Shown: positions 1 through 20,429 of the stretch, piece by piece | How positions within the stretch are numbered: position 1 is the stretch's first letter | Layout: every line of letters starts with the position of its first letter | Notes under the pieces: model-generated | The model's database searches: none | Told to the model about the DNA's origin: nothing | Seen by the model: the letters and a program-made list of their open reading frames with translations, nothing else | Assembly: GCA_013180625.2 (NCBI GenBank) | Contig: SNVD02009680.1 | Location: 124,001 to 188,000, forward strand | DNA: 64,000 bases | Origin: Boswellia sacra | Taxonomy: Eukaryota > Streptophyta > Magnoliopsida > Sapindales > Burseraceae | Direction: 5' to 3' | Position numbers and translations under genes: made by a program

Positions 1-90
1 GAAAACAAAGCCTTCTCTCTCTTTTCTATCTTTCTTTTGGCGGGAGATGGGCCCACCCCAATCAAAATCTCGTCTTTCCCAAGTCTCTTT

Positions 91-209
91 CTAATAAATA
101 CCTCTCCACACCCAACCACCCTCGCTCTCTTCTCCTCTCCTTGTTTACTGTATGTACATATATCAGGTCACTCCATTCCTCCCTCATTTCATTTCTGTTT
201 TCAAAAAAA
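91..209 (+). promoter_or_regulatory. Core promoter and pyrimidine-rich leader of the LRR receptor kinase
   Basis: A TATA-like ATAAATA lies at about 94-100. It is followed by a CT-rich stretch typical of plant 5' leaders, ending in an A-run directly before the ATG at 210. An in-frame ATG at 141 exists, but the peptide from 210 starts with a clean hydrophobic signal sequence, so 210 is preferred. The transcription start is inferred only from the TATA spacing. Confidence 0.45.
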
Positions 210-3200
210 ATGAAGAGGGACTTCTGGGTTCTGTTTTTCCTTTGTTTTTGCTTCCAAAGTCCTGAATTTTCATTCTCTCTTTCCCCTGATGGCCTCACTC
301 TCCTTTCACTCAAATCAGCCATTGACCAGCCGTCCGACTCCCCTTTTTTCTCCGACTGGAACGAGAACGACGCCACACCCTGCCACTGGTCCGGCATTTC
401 CTGCATGAACATCACCGGCTTCCCCGACCCACGTGTCGTCGGGATCGCAATTTCCGGAAAGAATCTAAGAGGGTATATCCCATCCGAGCTAGGCTCGTTA
501 GTCTATCTCAGAAGACTCAACCTTCACAACAATAATTTATACGGATCAATCCCTGTTGAGCTTTTCAACGCAACTTCACTTCACAGCCTCTTTCTCTACG
601 GTAACAACCTCTCCGGTTCTCTCCCTCCGTCGATCTGTAACCTCCCGAGGCTCCAAAACCTCGATCTCTCTAACAATTCTTTGATGGGTTCTCTCCCTGA
701 TAATTTGAAGAATTGCAAGCAGCTTCAGAGGCTGATACTTGCTAGAAACAAATTCTCTGGAAAAATCCCAACTGGGATTTGGCCAATGCTTGAAAATCTA
801 ATGCAGCTTGATCTCTCTGCAAATGATTTTGAAGGAGCTATACCAAATGATCTTGGTGAGCTGCAGTCTTTATCAGGTACACTCAACTTATCGTACAACC
901 ATTTATCGGGTAAAATCCCGAAATCGCTTGGGAATTTGCCTGTTACGGTCAGTTTTGATCTCAGAAACAATAATTTAAGCGGTGAAATACCTCAAACGGG
1001 GTCGTTTGCTAACCAAGGACCAACTGCGTTTCTTAACAATCCTAAATTATGCGGCTTCCCTCTCCAAAAATCTTGTAAAGACACTGCAGACAGCCAGCAG
1101 GAAACTCAGAATTCGGCTCCAGAATCTGATAAGGGCCGGAGAAAAGGCCTGAGTCCAGGCTTGATCATTTTGATATCAGTAGCTGATGCAGCTGGCGTTG
1201 CGCTTGTGGGTTTGGTGGTCGTTTACCTTTACTGGAAAAAGAAAGATTCAAACGGCGGCTGCAGCTGCACCGGAAAGGGAAAGTTCGGAGGAAACGAGAA
1301 AGGAAAGCTCTGTCGTTGTTTTTGTGTTAGCAGATTCCGAAACGATGATTCGGAGTATGAGGATCAGGAAAAAGCTGATAGATCAACCAAAGGTGAAGGA
1401 GAGCTGGTTGCTATTGATAAAGGGTTCACCTTTGAGCTTGATGAGTTGCTGAGAGCTTCAGCTTATGTGCTGGGAAAGAGTGGGCTGGGAATTGTTTACA
1501 AGGTTGTTCTTGGTAATGGAATTCCAGTGGCTGTGAGGAGGCTCGGTGAAGGTGGAGAGCAGAGGTACAAGGAGTTCGTCTCTGAAGTTCAGGCCATTGC
1601 TAAGGTTAAGCATCCCAATATTGTCAAATTGAGAGCTTATTATTGGGCTCCGGATGAAAAGCTTCTCATCAGTGATTTCATTTCTAATGGCAACTTGGCT
1701 AATGCTCTTCGAGGTTAGTGTAACTGGCTTTTTTTTTTTTTTTTTTTCTTCAAATTATCAAATCGTTTTGTCAGTTGCAGTTCTGTTTTCATTTGTTCTT
1801 TCTTCAACTTCAATCCGGGCCAAGTCATGTTTGCTTTGTTGCGGTTGTGAGAGTGTAGTGACATAGGAAAGAGTGGACTTTCTTATTCTCCGGTGACCAT
1901 AAGTCGAGTCCTGATTGGTCCACGTTTTCAGAAATTATGATAATTGGTCCACGTGGTGTACCAGCATCATTTAAGGCTCGAACCCGATGCGCCTAATTCA
2001 ACTGTAGCAGCCAGTCCCACTCCCTCGTTATGATTGGACCCTCGAAATAATACCCCATCTTTGGGTAACATGGGAACATCCGTTGGTAAAATAAAATATG
2101 ATCCTTCCCTCTTTAAAGGTATTCTGATTTCAGTACGGCAATGCAAAAGCAAAAGTATTTGCTTTTTCACGTTTAGTGTCCAAACAGTAACAAAAACAGA
2201 TCGGGAAATTGTGAAACAGTAAAAAAAAACACCATTTATTTTGCTTGGTAATATTTCTGATGAAGTCATTTCCAGATTTCCGTAATTGAAAACACTTTTA
2301 CATGTATACATATAATTTCAAAGGTCCTGTAAGTGTCAAGCTGGGGTAGGATGGCTCTCTGTTACTTGTAAATGCGAGAGGTCAACAGTCCACTACTGGT
2401 AGGTCCCTCATTAGGACACGTACACGGACTGGTCATGCAGTGGCAGTAGTGGTGGGGCTTCAGCATTTCCAGATCTCAATTTCAAGATGCCGCTCGAGTT
2501 CTCATTTCGTGTTAAGCTTTCACTCAAATTTATTGCTGAAGCCCCACTTTGCATCTCATCAACTCCAGCTGTCTAATATCCTTGAATTAGTTTCTCATCT
2601 TTGAGCATAGGATATAACATCTGAATGTGAAGGTGGGTTAAAGTGGTTTTCTGAAAGTTCTTTGTATTTTTCTTTTTAAAACTTTAACCTTTAATGAAAG
2701 AGAAACTTTTGGAGAAAAGGCAGGTTTGGTATTCCTTTTTTCCTGTGATGGTTTCGTAGACAAGCGTGGGCTTTCTTTCCTTTGAAGTACTTTCTTTCCA
2801 CTATGCATTTAGTGAGTCTGGAATTGCAAGTTTCAACTTTCAACAAGCAAGGATTCAACTATTCCTTTTTTACGTTGTGCTTGACAAGGTGGGACCTGAT
2901 CATGGTCTCTCCTATTTTTGTTAGTGCACTCCTGTCTCACTTACTCAGGTCCCGCAGTCCCAACCTCATATTAGGTGACGCAAAAGAAATTTGACTTTAT
3001 TATAGTAGGTGAAAATTTGCAAAATTAAAAGCATGTTTTGGCTCTGAAATGCATAAATCGGTTGATTGCTCAAAAGTTAAGCACTTTATGGTTAATATTC
3101 ATATTCATACAATCATGTTCTTGTACTAACAAAAGACATGCATTGAAACATTTATTATTTAATACTACTGTGTGTCTGGCTTATGTTGCTTTAATTTTAC

Positions 3201-3840
3201 AGGGAGAAGTGGGCAGCCAGCAACTAGCCTTTCATGGTCAACAAGGCTTAGAATTGCAAAGGGAACAGCCCGGGGCTTAGCCTATCTCCACGAATGCAGT
3301 CCAAGGAAATTCGTCCATGGAGACATCAAACCATCCAACATCCTCCTTGACAATGAGTTTCAGCCTTACATTTCTGATTTTGGCCTCAGCAGACTCATTA
3401 ACATCACAGGCAATAGCCCCTCCTCCTCTGGTGGCTTAATGGGTGGAGCCCTCCCTTACATGAAGTCAGTCCAAACAGAGCAAGCCAATAATTATAAAGC
3501 CCCAGAGGCTCGAGTCCCTGGAAATCGAGCCACACAGAAATGGGATGTCTATTCATTTGGTGTTGTTTTGCTTGAATTGCTTACAGGGAAGTCTCCTGAG
3601 CTCTCACCAACCACATCGACTTCCATAGAAATCCCGGACCTTGTGAGGTCGGTCAGAAAAGGCTTTGAAGAAGAGAACCCATTATCGGATATGGTCGACC
3701 CAACCTTGCTGCAAGAAGTGCACGCCAAAAAGGAAGTGCTAGCAGTTTTTCATGTGGCACTTGCATGCACTGAGGCAGACCCTGAGATCCGGCCAAGGAT
3801 GAAAAATGTTTCAGAAAATCTTGAGAGGATTGGCACATAA
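210..3840 (+). CDS. LRR receptor-like kinase, ZAR1 / At2g01210 type
   Basis: Two exons, 210-1713 and 3203-3840, with a 1489-nt GT-AG intron; the join restores the A-L-R-G-R-S-G reading and gives 713 aa. In order: a signal peptide (residues 1-23); an LRR N-terminal cap with the conserved C-H-W-S-G-I-S-C (about 27-68); about seven leucine-rich repeats (about 75-280); a C-G-F-P-L cap; a basic juxtamembrane segment; a membrane helix (about 316-343); and a cytoplasmic kinase domain (about 408-713). The P-loop reads [10 protein letters not shown] (about 421-430). The lysine of the usual VAVK motif is Arg (VAVRR, about 440). The catalytic loop is H-G-D-I-K-P-S-N (about 539), so HGD rather than HRD, while DFG is intact (about 560). 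These substitutions are shared by this subfamily, several of which are called probably inactive. It sits in the plasma membrane; the ligand is unknown. Family assignment is firm, the exact orthologue is not. Confidence 0.93.
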
Positions 3841-5226
3841 AGAGAGACACATTAGTTCAATTAATTTCCAAGATTTAAGAAGCTGAAGTTTCCTGATTTT
3901 GTAACGGGCGGTCCATTCTTCCATCATGAATTTTCTGAAGTTGTCGATATCAAATTTCAATCGCAACATATCTTCCAAGCCAAGCCATGCCCAAAAATTT
4001 TTCAGGAAATTCAGCATTTTTTTTCCTAGCGTAATTGGACAAGATTAGCTGATATGTAATTTAAATTTTAATTCTATTTTCTTCTTAGGATATGATGTAA
4101 TAAATGTGTTTACCTTAATGCTCTTCCTACTAAATATCCAATTTTGTGCAATTAAATTGATTAAAAACATTTCAACTTTTCGACCTCGTGCCGGACTGGC
4201 GGGTTTGATTTGGCATTGACTGTTGAATCTGGTTCTGTTAATGTAACGCTCAAGTTTGAAAGCCCAAAATCGCAGTCGGTTTCGGAGCCATTCCAAAGAA
4301 TGAAAGAAATTGTTCGCGGGCTAAGATTTGCTGGTCGGTGTGTACCTATTGAAGGTCCAATGACAGCATTGTTTTTCACGACACCTCCTAGTTTTTTGAA
4401 TTGTTTTCGATACCCACTCATTTCGTAATATCACAAGTATACCCTTGAAGTTAGCTGATTTATTGTAAAAGTAAATAGTATTAAATATTTTCTTATCTTC
4501 TTAATCATACAGTTTTCTTTTTTCTTGTCTTAATTCCCTATCCCATTAATTCTGCTTGGTTTTTTTGTTTTTGAAATGATGTTTATTATATTTATATAAC
4601 CAATATAGATATAATATTTTAACTTAATAATAATAGTATGCCACGTTAAATTGAAAAATATTAGAAGAAACTAAAACAAAAATGATTTTTTAAAATTATA
4701 AAGCGAGTTTGTATTCCTGAATCCTCATTCAGCCTCTAAGTTTCAGGGGTGTATCTATTTCCAGACTCATCTTAGCAAGATGGAATTGTTAGGGGTGTTC
4801 ACGTAATTTATCCAGTTTTGTTTCCTACAGGCTATAGCTGCGATACCCACGAATGACGGCCCCTCCTCTTTCGCTTTAGGCGGTTTCGGGTACCCGACGT
4901 CCTACTTGATTCCTTTGCTGGTGCGGATCCTGTTTCTCTTCTCCTGAGAGTGACTCTGAATACAAAAGGAGCAGTCTTTACTTGATATAATCCATTTTAC
5001 TATCCAAGTATGCTACGAATTACGCTCTATTTGATGTAAAGTTGTTTCGTAGTTGTTGATTTGTTCACCCGGTCATCTGTTCAAGTAGGATTTTGGTAGG
5101 GTTTTGTCTTTAATGCTTCTTTTCTATTTTTCGTTCATCAATAGTTTCTTAATTTGTTTATTGAAAAAATTTGGGGGAAAAATTGAGGTGAAGTTTCATC
5201 GTCTTTGGGGATTTTAGCTTGTTGAA
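3841..5226. other. Intergenic: kinase 3' end and PRP16 promoter and leader
   Basis: No coding signal. The first 200 bases are probably the kinase 3' UTR. From about 4440 to 4700 it is very AT-rich. From about 4830 to 5226 composition rises toward typical promoter and 5' UTR sequence ahead of the PRP16 start codon. Short open frames on both strands (for example 4161-4421 and 4210-4428) have no recognisable domain. Confidence 0.6.
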
Positions 5227-13664
<8,438 letters not shown>

Positions 13665-14600
13665 ACATACATTTTTGTTGCGTCAAATTGTTGTATGTTA
13701 GTGATTACAGGAAGATGCTTAAAAAAAAAAAAAATCTCATTTTTTGTCATAAAAAAATATAAAAAGAAAATGAGAATAGAAATTGTTGGTTTTAGTATTA
13801 TGTATCATGTATGTATTCATTAAGGTTAGTATGGCTACAATCATTTTAGAAATGCAGACTAAAAAGAGGTCAAAAAGAATTTTGGAAGAGACGATCTGTT
13901 TTTGCTCTTCCACACCCTCCCCATTTGCTCTTTGGATATTGTTATTTTCTTCATCTTTCGGTTGTGATTATGTTCTTATATCCATCGGCAAAGTTGCACT
14001 CTGAAAACTGAGTGTTAATAACGTATTGCCGGAACTTTGAAAAGGTCTTGATTTTCTTTTCAACCCGATGTTCAGAGAGAAGGGCTTGCCGCCGTTGTCC
14101 GTTGATCACGTTGGAACCTGGAACTGTAAATATTCGATAATCGAGTATTCAATGCTTAGATTTGCAATCCTAACTAAAGTAAATTGAAACTTTGCTACTT
14201 AAACGCTGCTATCATGCTGAAAATTACCTTCAAAGATAAGCTTAATTGAATATTTTGTAATTGGTATATATTTACGCGGTATCTTTGGAATTTGAGCTAA
14301 TAACCCTCAAATTTAAAGAGTACTTGATACTTTACAAAAACGTATATGATATTAATACTACCAAGAACTTAGCTTTAAGGATTAAATTATTTATTGCTGA
14401 CACTTAGTGATCTAAATTAGTTAACTAAAATCTCTAAAGTATTGATGTAAATTTCACTTTATAAATAATGTATCTCGAGCCTTTTTTTATTGATTATACT
14501 ATTTTAATAATTAACTTCAAATAATTTTGTCATGATTTAGATCACAATTCACACTCTACATTTATTAGAGTTTGTTATTAAAATTAAATCTTTTAAGATT
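13665..14600. other. Intergenic: PRP16 3' end and spacer before Kish
   Basis: A poly-A run at about 13722 and AT-rich sequence follow the PRP16 stop. Composition becomes more mixed from about 14600 where the Kish leader begins. No domain-bearing frame is seen; the 73-codon frame at 13783-14004 has no recognisable features. Confidence 0.55.
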
Positions 14601-14903
14601 ACGTGGCGAACGACGATTTGTCGAGTGACGACATTGTCGCTTTTGGCCTTTTCCTTCTTCAATTCGTCTCGGCCTCGATTCAGATTCGGAGCAACTTAAG
14701 TGTGTCTGTGTCTCTCTGTCGGATCTCTGCAAAACCTTTTGGATTCGGTTTTCACTTACTACTAGTCTCAGGTAACTCTCTTGTTCTACTATGGTTGATT
14801 TCTCATCTGTAAATAATATCATTATTTATTTATTTCTTTTTCGTTTTGTTGATTTGAAGGCAATAGAAGGATCATATCAGTGAAGAGGAAGCTAGATTAA
14901 GAC
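14600..14903 (+). promoter_or_regulatory. Split 5' leader of Kish with a UTR intron
   Basis: A CT-rich leader ends in a donor (cag/gtaact) after 14771, and an acceptor (tttgaag/gcaata) lies before 14860. The short second leader exon 14860-14906 finishes exactly with the ATG. Introns in leaders of housekeeping genes are common in plants. Leader start and the UTR intron are inferred from splice-site patterns only. Confidence 0.5.
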
Positions 14904-16765
14904 ATGGTAATGAAAATGTTATTTTTGAAATTGGGTTGGTTTAAAGATGTACGCTTTGACATGGGTGTTCATTGAATTTTACAGTCGGCACTCTTCAACT
15001 TCCATTCGTTTCTGACAGTTGTGCTGTTGGGAATCTGTACATGCACTTATTTGAAGATGCAATTTCCAGCACTCCTTGAACAGAGAACTGGGTATTTTTC
15101 CTATGTCATTTTGATTTGTTATTTTCTATTCATTATAATCATCAGGTTCTGCTGGAAGCTTGTGTGAGGTGCTTCAATGCCAAATTGTTTTTTAATAAAA
15201 TGAGAAATTGTGAATTTTGGTGTGTATTGGATGAATTTGCATGTGGAGAATTTGTATTGATCACTCCTTTGGAGGTCTAAGGGCTTGCATGGTTGCCTGA
15301 GTTTAACATTTGCAATGGTGCATCCACCACTTTCGTGGCTAAACTTATTAAAGCTTTGGAGAAATATTATATTAAAGCTTTGGAGAAATATTAAGCATGT
15401 TGCCTTTCGACTTTAGGAAATCCCTCCTACTTTTGATTGGGCAGTGCAAACTGTCAGTTTCAACCTTTCTAGTCTTTTTCTTGAACCCAAAGTATTATAG
15501 TGATTGGAGGGCAACTTTCCAGTTCCTGCATCTCTGTTTGCAGAGGATTCTACTTCCAGAAAGGATAAGTTAGACTGGTTATGTTGTGTGAAATCAGATA
15601 CTCTTAAATCATAGTCATATCTTGCTGCCTCTTTTTCCCATGTTCCATATGAGTAGCCAATAAAAGATTTAGTTTACTTGTGCTTAGCTTGGGTTGGGTA
15701 TTGTTATTTTCAACTGTACTTTGTGTTTGCTTGGTCTCCTGGTTGTTCCACTCAATTTGGTGACAGTGGGAACTAATAACTGTAAAATGCTCATTTGACA
15801 GGTTTCGTGGTTTCTTCTGGAAAGCAGCCAGGATAGGTAGGCTTCTCTAGATCATTCTTTGCAGTTGTAGTTTAATATTACAAGAAGTTGTATAGAAATT
15901 TTATCAATTACATGCACCCTCAAAATAGTTGTTTATTGTTTATGCAATGAGCTTAAAGTTCCGAATTTTATTGTCTTAGGCCATAATTCTTTCCTTGTGT
16001 AAAATTTCCCTTGCAACTGATTTCTTGTAGTAAAAAAGGTTAATAATCGACTTGCAAGTTTGAGAATGACTCCTGTCTAATTACCTACTGAATAAGGAAC
16101 ATGAAAGTAAAGTAACACATAAATAGACCTATATTTTATTTTCCCCAATATATAGGAAAAGGTAAATGTAAACAAGGACAGGGTATGGGCCTTAGTTTGA
16201 GTGGTAAGCGATGGCCTTGCGAATCAAGTTAAGGATCAAAATTTATCAATTAAAAGCAAAAAAAGTTAGTAAATAGATAGAATGAAGATGAGGTGGCTGT
16301 ACTACATTGAAAATTCCATTGGATGTGGTGACTTGGCGGAGTATTTTGTAAGCTAGTCTGGGGGAAGGTTGATGCACGACTTACTATTGGAATCCTCCCA
16401 TGTTTCTAAAAATGCATGTTTTCAACTCTGAACAGGGTGGAGATGTGCCGACTTGGGTTTTGAGAGTTTATTGACTTGGGTTAGAATCATTCTTTTAACC
16501 GAAGCTTTCGTATTCCTATTTTTTAGTATAAATGGAGTCTAAGTTGTGTTAGTTTGACTCAAGTTTTATTATGAACCATCAAACCTTTTGCTTTCATGTA
16601 TCCTAGCCCAAAATACACATTTGAGTTTTTGCAGCTTGCATTACAATTGTGCCCATTATAATAAAACAGGCTGATCCTCGTGTCATTGCTGAAACAGGTG
16701 AGCGTTTGAGCCCCTGGGTGGCTGTAGGATGCTTCACAATGGGTGTGTCAATAATCTTTTTCTGA
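14904..16765 (+). CDS. kish: Protein Kish (TMEM167 family), 70 aa
   Basis: Four coding pieces: 14904-14906 (the ATG alone), 14985-15091, 15802-15836 and 16698-16765, summing to 213 nt or 70 aa. The protein starts [10 protein letters not shown] and contains the family signatures [11 protein letters not shown] and S-P-W-V-A. It has two membrane helices, about residues 9-24 and 52-69; the family is typically about 72 aa. Kish proteins are small Golgi and secretory-pathway membrane proteins thought to support constitutive secretion. The initiator ATG forms the last three bases of its exon, directly followed by a gtaatg donor, so simple frame scanning misses the gene. All joins are GT-AG and restore a continuous family-like sequence. 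Confidence 0.95.
15348..15393. repeat. 23-bp tandem duplication in a Kish intron
   Basis: The unit attaaagctttggagaaat plus four more bases occurs twice back to back. It is intronic and has no visible function. Confidence 0.8.
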
Positions 16766-17282
16766 GCAACAAACTTTTTGTATATTTTCAGAACTTGATC
16801 TTTTTATCATGCAGGCAATTTTACCGTGAGGGATAATATGTAGCTCATCAAATATAGTGTACTGAAATGGTTTTTATGATGGTATGAGAATTCGCCCTTT
16901 CGTCGTTCACTGAGTTCTTAAATTGAGACATGGATTTGTCCCAAGTATGTGGCCAAGGGCTACTAACCGCTAAGCCGAACCCTTAGAATTGATAGTTTGA
17001 GGATCTGTTGATGCTCTTTTGAGACATATTTACTATCTTGTTTTGATAGCATGCCGGCATTCTTTTAAAATTTTGTCTGTTGATGATTCATAATCTAACT
17101 GGAGTTATCAAATTTTAGTTAGTAAAATATCATGACTATTTGCCAACATAGTAGGGATAGATAAATATCATGTTCCTTTTACTTACAATAAATGTTTGGA
17201 AACTTGGAACCAGAGCCTTCAAATAGGGCAAAAAAGTGGGTTTAAGGAAAAAAAAGAATCAGGGAAAAAGGAGGAATAGGTC
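16766..17282. other. Kish 3' UTR and spacer
   Basis: AT-rich sequence after the Kish stop. At about 16946-16990 there is a short stretch that in reverse complement resembles the box A/B region of a tRNA-derived SINE, too short to claim. An A-rich stretch precedes the foldback at 17283. Confidence 0.45.
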
Positions 17283-18077
17283 TGATGTAGGATATATTAA
17301 GAATAAATTAGAGATTTTAATTTTGATTTTAGAGATTTTAATTAATCAGGGATTTTGACTTCTTAAATTGGGAGTAATCCTAATTTGAGTTATTATCCTA
17401 ATAAATAGTTTACTATTTTATTTAGGATTTCATTTTGTTATTTTCTAGTTAAACTAGGATTATAATTCTATTTCCTAATGGGATTTTATTTTCTAGTAGA
17501 ACTATACTTTAAGGTCCTAGGAGCCTTTAGTTATGTTATTTTTCAGACTTGGTTGTTATTGATTTTTGATCTTTTAGGAAAAGAGATTATTTCTCTCTCA
17601 ATTTTCACTTTACTTCTTTCCCAAATTTCTTCTATTATTTCTCCCTTTTCTTTTGTCTATTTCCTAAAAGAAAGGGAGGGAGATGTAGAAAGAGTAAATG
17701 AGAGAAATAATAGAAGAAATTTGGGGAAGAAGTAGAGTGAAAATTGAGGGAGAAATAATATTTTTTTACTAAAAGATAAAAAATTAATAACAACCAAGTC
17801 TGAAAAATAACATAACTAAGGGCTAAATAGGACCTTAAAGTATAGTTCTACTAAGAAATAAAATCTCATTAGGAAATAGAATTATAATCCTAGTTTAATT
17901 AGAAAATACCAAAATGAAATCAGAAATAAAATAGTAAACTATTTATTAGGAAAATAACTCAAATTAGGATTATTCCCAATTTAAGAAGTCAAAATCCCTA
18001 ATTAATTAAAATCTCTGAAATCAAAATTAAAATATCTAATTTATTCCTAATATGTCTTACTAATATGTCCTACATCA
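17283..18077. repeat. 795-bp foldback (large inverted repeat)
   Basis: Two arms of about 370-380 bp, 17283-17650 and 17698-18077, are reverse complements with roughly 90% identity by eye, separated by about 50 nt. The outer ends are TGATGTAGGA and TCCTACATCA. The arms contain the phrase agggattttgactt, also found in the Ty3-like LTRs at 28743 and 54507, so the arms may derive from LTR-like sequence in opposite orientation. I see no clear target duplication. It carries no conserved ORF. A transcript through it would fold into a long hairpin. Confidence 0.9.
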
Positions 18078-18462
18078 AGGGCTTCTTTTGGTAAATGGTC
18101 ATTGGAGGATTGTAGTGACTAGTGAGCTCGTTTTATGCAATTTTTATTCAGGTGATTTAATTTTGTTACTTTCTGGGAAGTTGGGGTTGTGGGTTTAGTT
18201 TGATTTGAGTCTCACCTATATTAACTTCTATTTGTTAGCCAAATAGTTGATCCCAGTATGAGCTTCATTAGTGTGTTCTTTTGGTGCCTCAAGGACAGTA
18301 TGATTTTACAGTTCTTCAATAGCAAACTCATAAGGAGAGTCAAGAGAAAGGGAGAGGCTTTAAGTTGCCACACTCGATATTTATATACTATTTACATAAA
18401 CATGGTATGTTGTTGATACAATCAGTGAAATACAGGAGAAGATGTTTAAGAAAAACACAACA

Positions 18463-18822
18463 TCAACGAGAAATTAGGGCAGTGGGGGATTTAAACCTCA
18501 CGGGGACGCAAGCAATGATGTTAATTATGAACTTATGCTTGAATCTCCTGAAGACCAAAATTTTCCTTCCACCCCAGTTAAAAATGGATAGAAAAATCTT
18601 CTTTACAGGTTCCTCCTTTATGGGTTTCTTCTCGGTGCTCTCGTTAGTGATCTTAACTGTCTCCTCATTGTTATCTTCTTCTCCTCCCCATTGAAGAGGG
18701 TAGCTTCTCAGGAAGACCCTTCTGTTGTTGTAGTCCTCATAGCGAAAGCTTCTTGTTCTCAGCCCATTTCTCTCCATGCTTCTGCACTCCACAGCTTGAG
18801 CATAAATACTCAATGGTGGCAT
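18463..18822 (-). CDS. Small plant protein of unknown function
   Basis: A single open frame on the - strand, 119 codons from the ATG at 18822 or 104 from the second ATG at 18777 (M-E-R-N-G-L-R). The sequence is not random-like. It has a basic and aromatic N-terminal part (R-S-F-R-Y-E-D-Y-N-N-R-R-V-F-L-R-S-Y-P-L), an acidic then lysine-rich middle, a second motif I-F-N-W-G-G-R-K, and a hydrophobic C-terminal stretch. I do not recognise a named family, though the motif style is that of small conserved plant proteins. No intron is needed. It starts about 700 bp beyond the foldback. Which ATG is used, and whether it is expressed, is unknown. Confidence 0.5.
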   Translation of the reverse strand: MPPLSIYAQAVECRSMERNGLRTRSFRYEDYNNRRVFLRSYPLQWGGEEDNNEETVKITNESTEKKPIKEEPVKKIFLSIFNWGGRKILVFRRFKHKFIINIIACVPVRFKSPTALISR

Positions 18823-19395
18823 GAAGCTGCTTTTTATGCACAGAAAAGAGAGATAGGAATTCGGTAAATGACAAGCTGATCAGAATAGACGAAAGGGCCG
18901 TTCAGTAAATGCTTGTATTTTGTTTTTCACATATTCCAACAAGAACTGAATTACGTACTTATGGTCTCATTCTTCAATAAATGCTCTGTGAATCTGTTGC
19001 TTTGAAAGGGCCACGGTTTCTGTGGTCTTGCGATTTTGAAGCTGGTAAATTTTAATCCCATGTGGTGCTTATCACAGATTAATATCATAGGCTCTGACCA
19101 AGGCTGAGGTTAGTAGCTAAACTACAACAACGTCAAATCATGTTCTTATTTTAATGCCCTTTTTGTGACCTCATATCGTTGAATATGCTCCTTTTATTCT
19201 CCTCGCAAGTGCAAATATACAAATGTTATCGTTACGATTTAGGAAACGCTTCATTGGTAGCGTACGAATATCTGGAGATTGATGGGGGGCTTGGAATATG
19301 CACTTATGTATGCATTTTGATGAGGTTGGCCCAATAGCAGACAGACACGTAGAGTGAAAAGAAAGAGGCTGAAGCAACAATTTCAACGTCGTCGG

Positions 19396-19420
19396 TCTTG
19401 TCTTGTCTTGTCTTGTCTTG
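19396..19420. repeat. (TCTTG)5 microsatellite
   Basis: Five perfect copies of the pentamer TCTTG. On the - strand it creates an artificial K-T-R-Q-D-K-T-R-type stretch in an otherwise unsupported frame. Confidence 0.9.
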
Positions 19421-20394
19421 TTTGACGAAGAAACAAAATAGTTTGCCGTTGAGGGATCATCATGTAGCCCGCTGCACACCCACGGCCAAGGCACGTTGAA
19501 AACGGTAACCATCTTTGAAGATGACAAAAGCTTTTGAAACGTATTTGGTGCTTTAATTTAGAGTTTTATTTGGTCTTCAAATTGATAATTTCTTTTGACA
19601 ATCGCTTCGAGATGCGATTATCATTATTATTGGCTAGAAATTTAAGAAAGAAAAAACGGAGTTCACCATCCTATGGTCTTATGATGAATTTTAGACGAGT
19701 CTGACTAGCATTAAAAATGGGAAGAATAAAAGACTTGCAACATTGGGCAATTCATTCCTCTCATGAGAATGAGCCATGCATGAACAAACTTTATTCTATA
19801 CAAATTTCACTGGACTAATCAAATGGAAAAGAGAAAGCAGTTAAAAGTAGCCATGAAAATGCTAGCTTCCACTTCACCAAGAAATTTTAGGGATAACATG
19901 ATTGCTTTGTTGCTTCATTTTAACTTCGACAACCACCATACACTATTTTTGTCAATACTTGCAAGTCATTGTACGCTTTGTGGCCTTTGTTAAGGAAAAA
20001 GAAAAAAATCTTCAAACCCAAAGTTGCGTTTGGTCGGAAGTCCTTGGCTCATTATACAAGTTAGATTTAAATCCATTGATGTTATCTATTTAGGATATAT
20101 AAAAGTTAGAAGAGGCAAACAAATTTAGAGGATTGTTTTGATTTATAACAGATTTAAGGTTTTATTTGATTGCTAGCCAAGTTCATCTTTGAATGACAAA
20201 AATACTCTTTCAAATAAGATAAGAAGTCTTGAAGTGCAATTTTTACAAGTCTAAGAGTATTATAATCAATGATTTGTTATAACTAACGAATAAATAACTT
20301 GTTAATTCACAAGAAATTTGTCAACCAACTCATCTTGATTTATTAACTTATCATATCTTATCAGTGAGTTCCTTATCTACCCATAAATTAACTA

Positions 20395-20429
20395 GATGAT
20401 GATGATGATGATAATAATAATAATAATAA
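20395..20429. repeat. (GAT)n(AAT)n microsatellite
   Basis: Compound trinucleotide run, GAT copies followed by AAT copies, in intergenic DNA. Confidence 0.9.

Noticed and set aside
725..970. 81-codon - strand frame in the receptor kinase
   Set aside because: Antisense of the LRR repeats.
1714..3202. Short frames inside the receptor kinase intron
   Set aside because: No shared motif or continuity with the kinase; the GT-AG intron is the simpler reading.
16940..16995. tRNA-like or SINE-like stretch after Kish
   Set aside because: Box A and B resemblance in reverse complement is weak, with no poly-A or target duplication found.
19171..19527. 118-codon frame on the - strand
   Set aside because: Its centre is the TCTTG microsatellite and there is no domain-like pattern elsewhere; it is probably promoter DNA of the 18463 gene.
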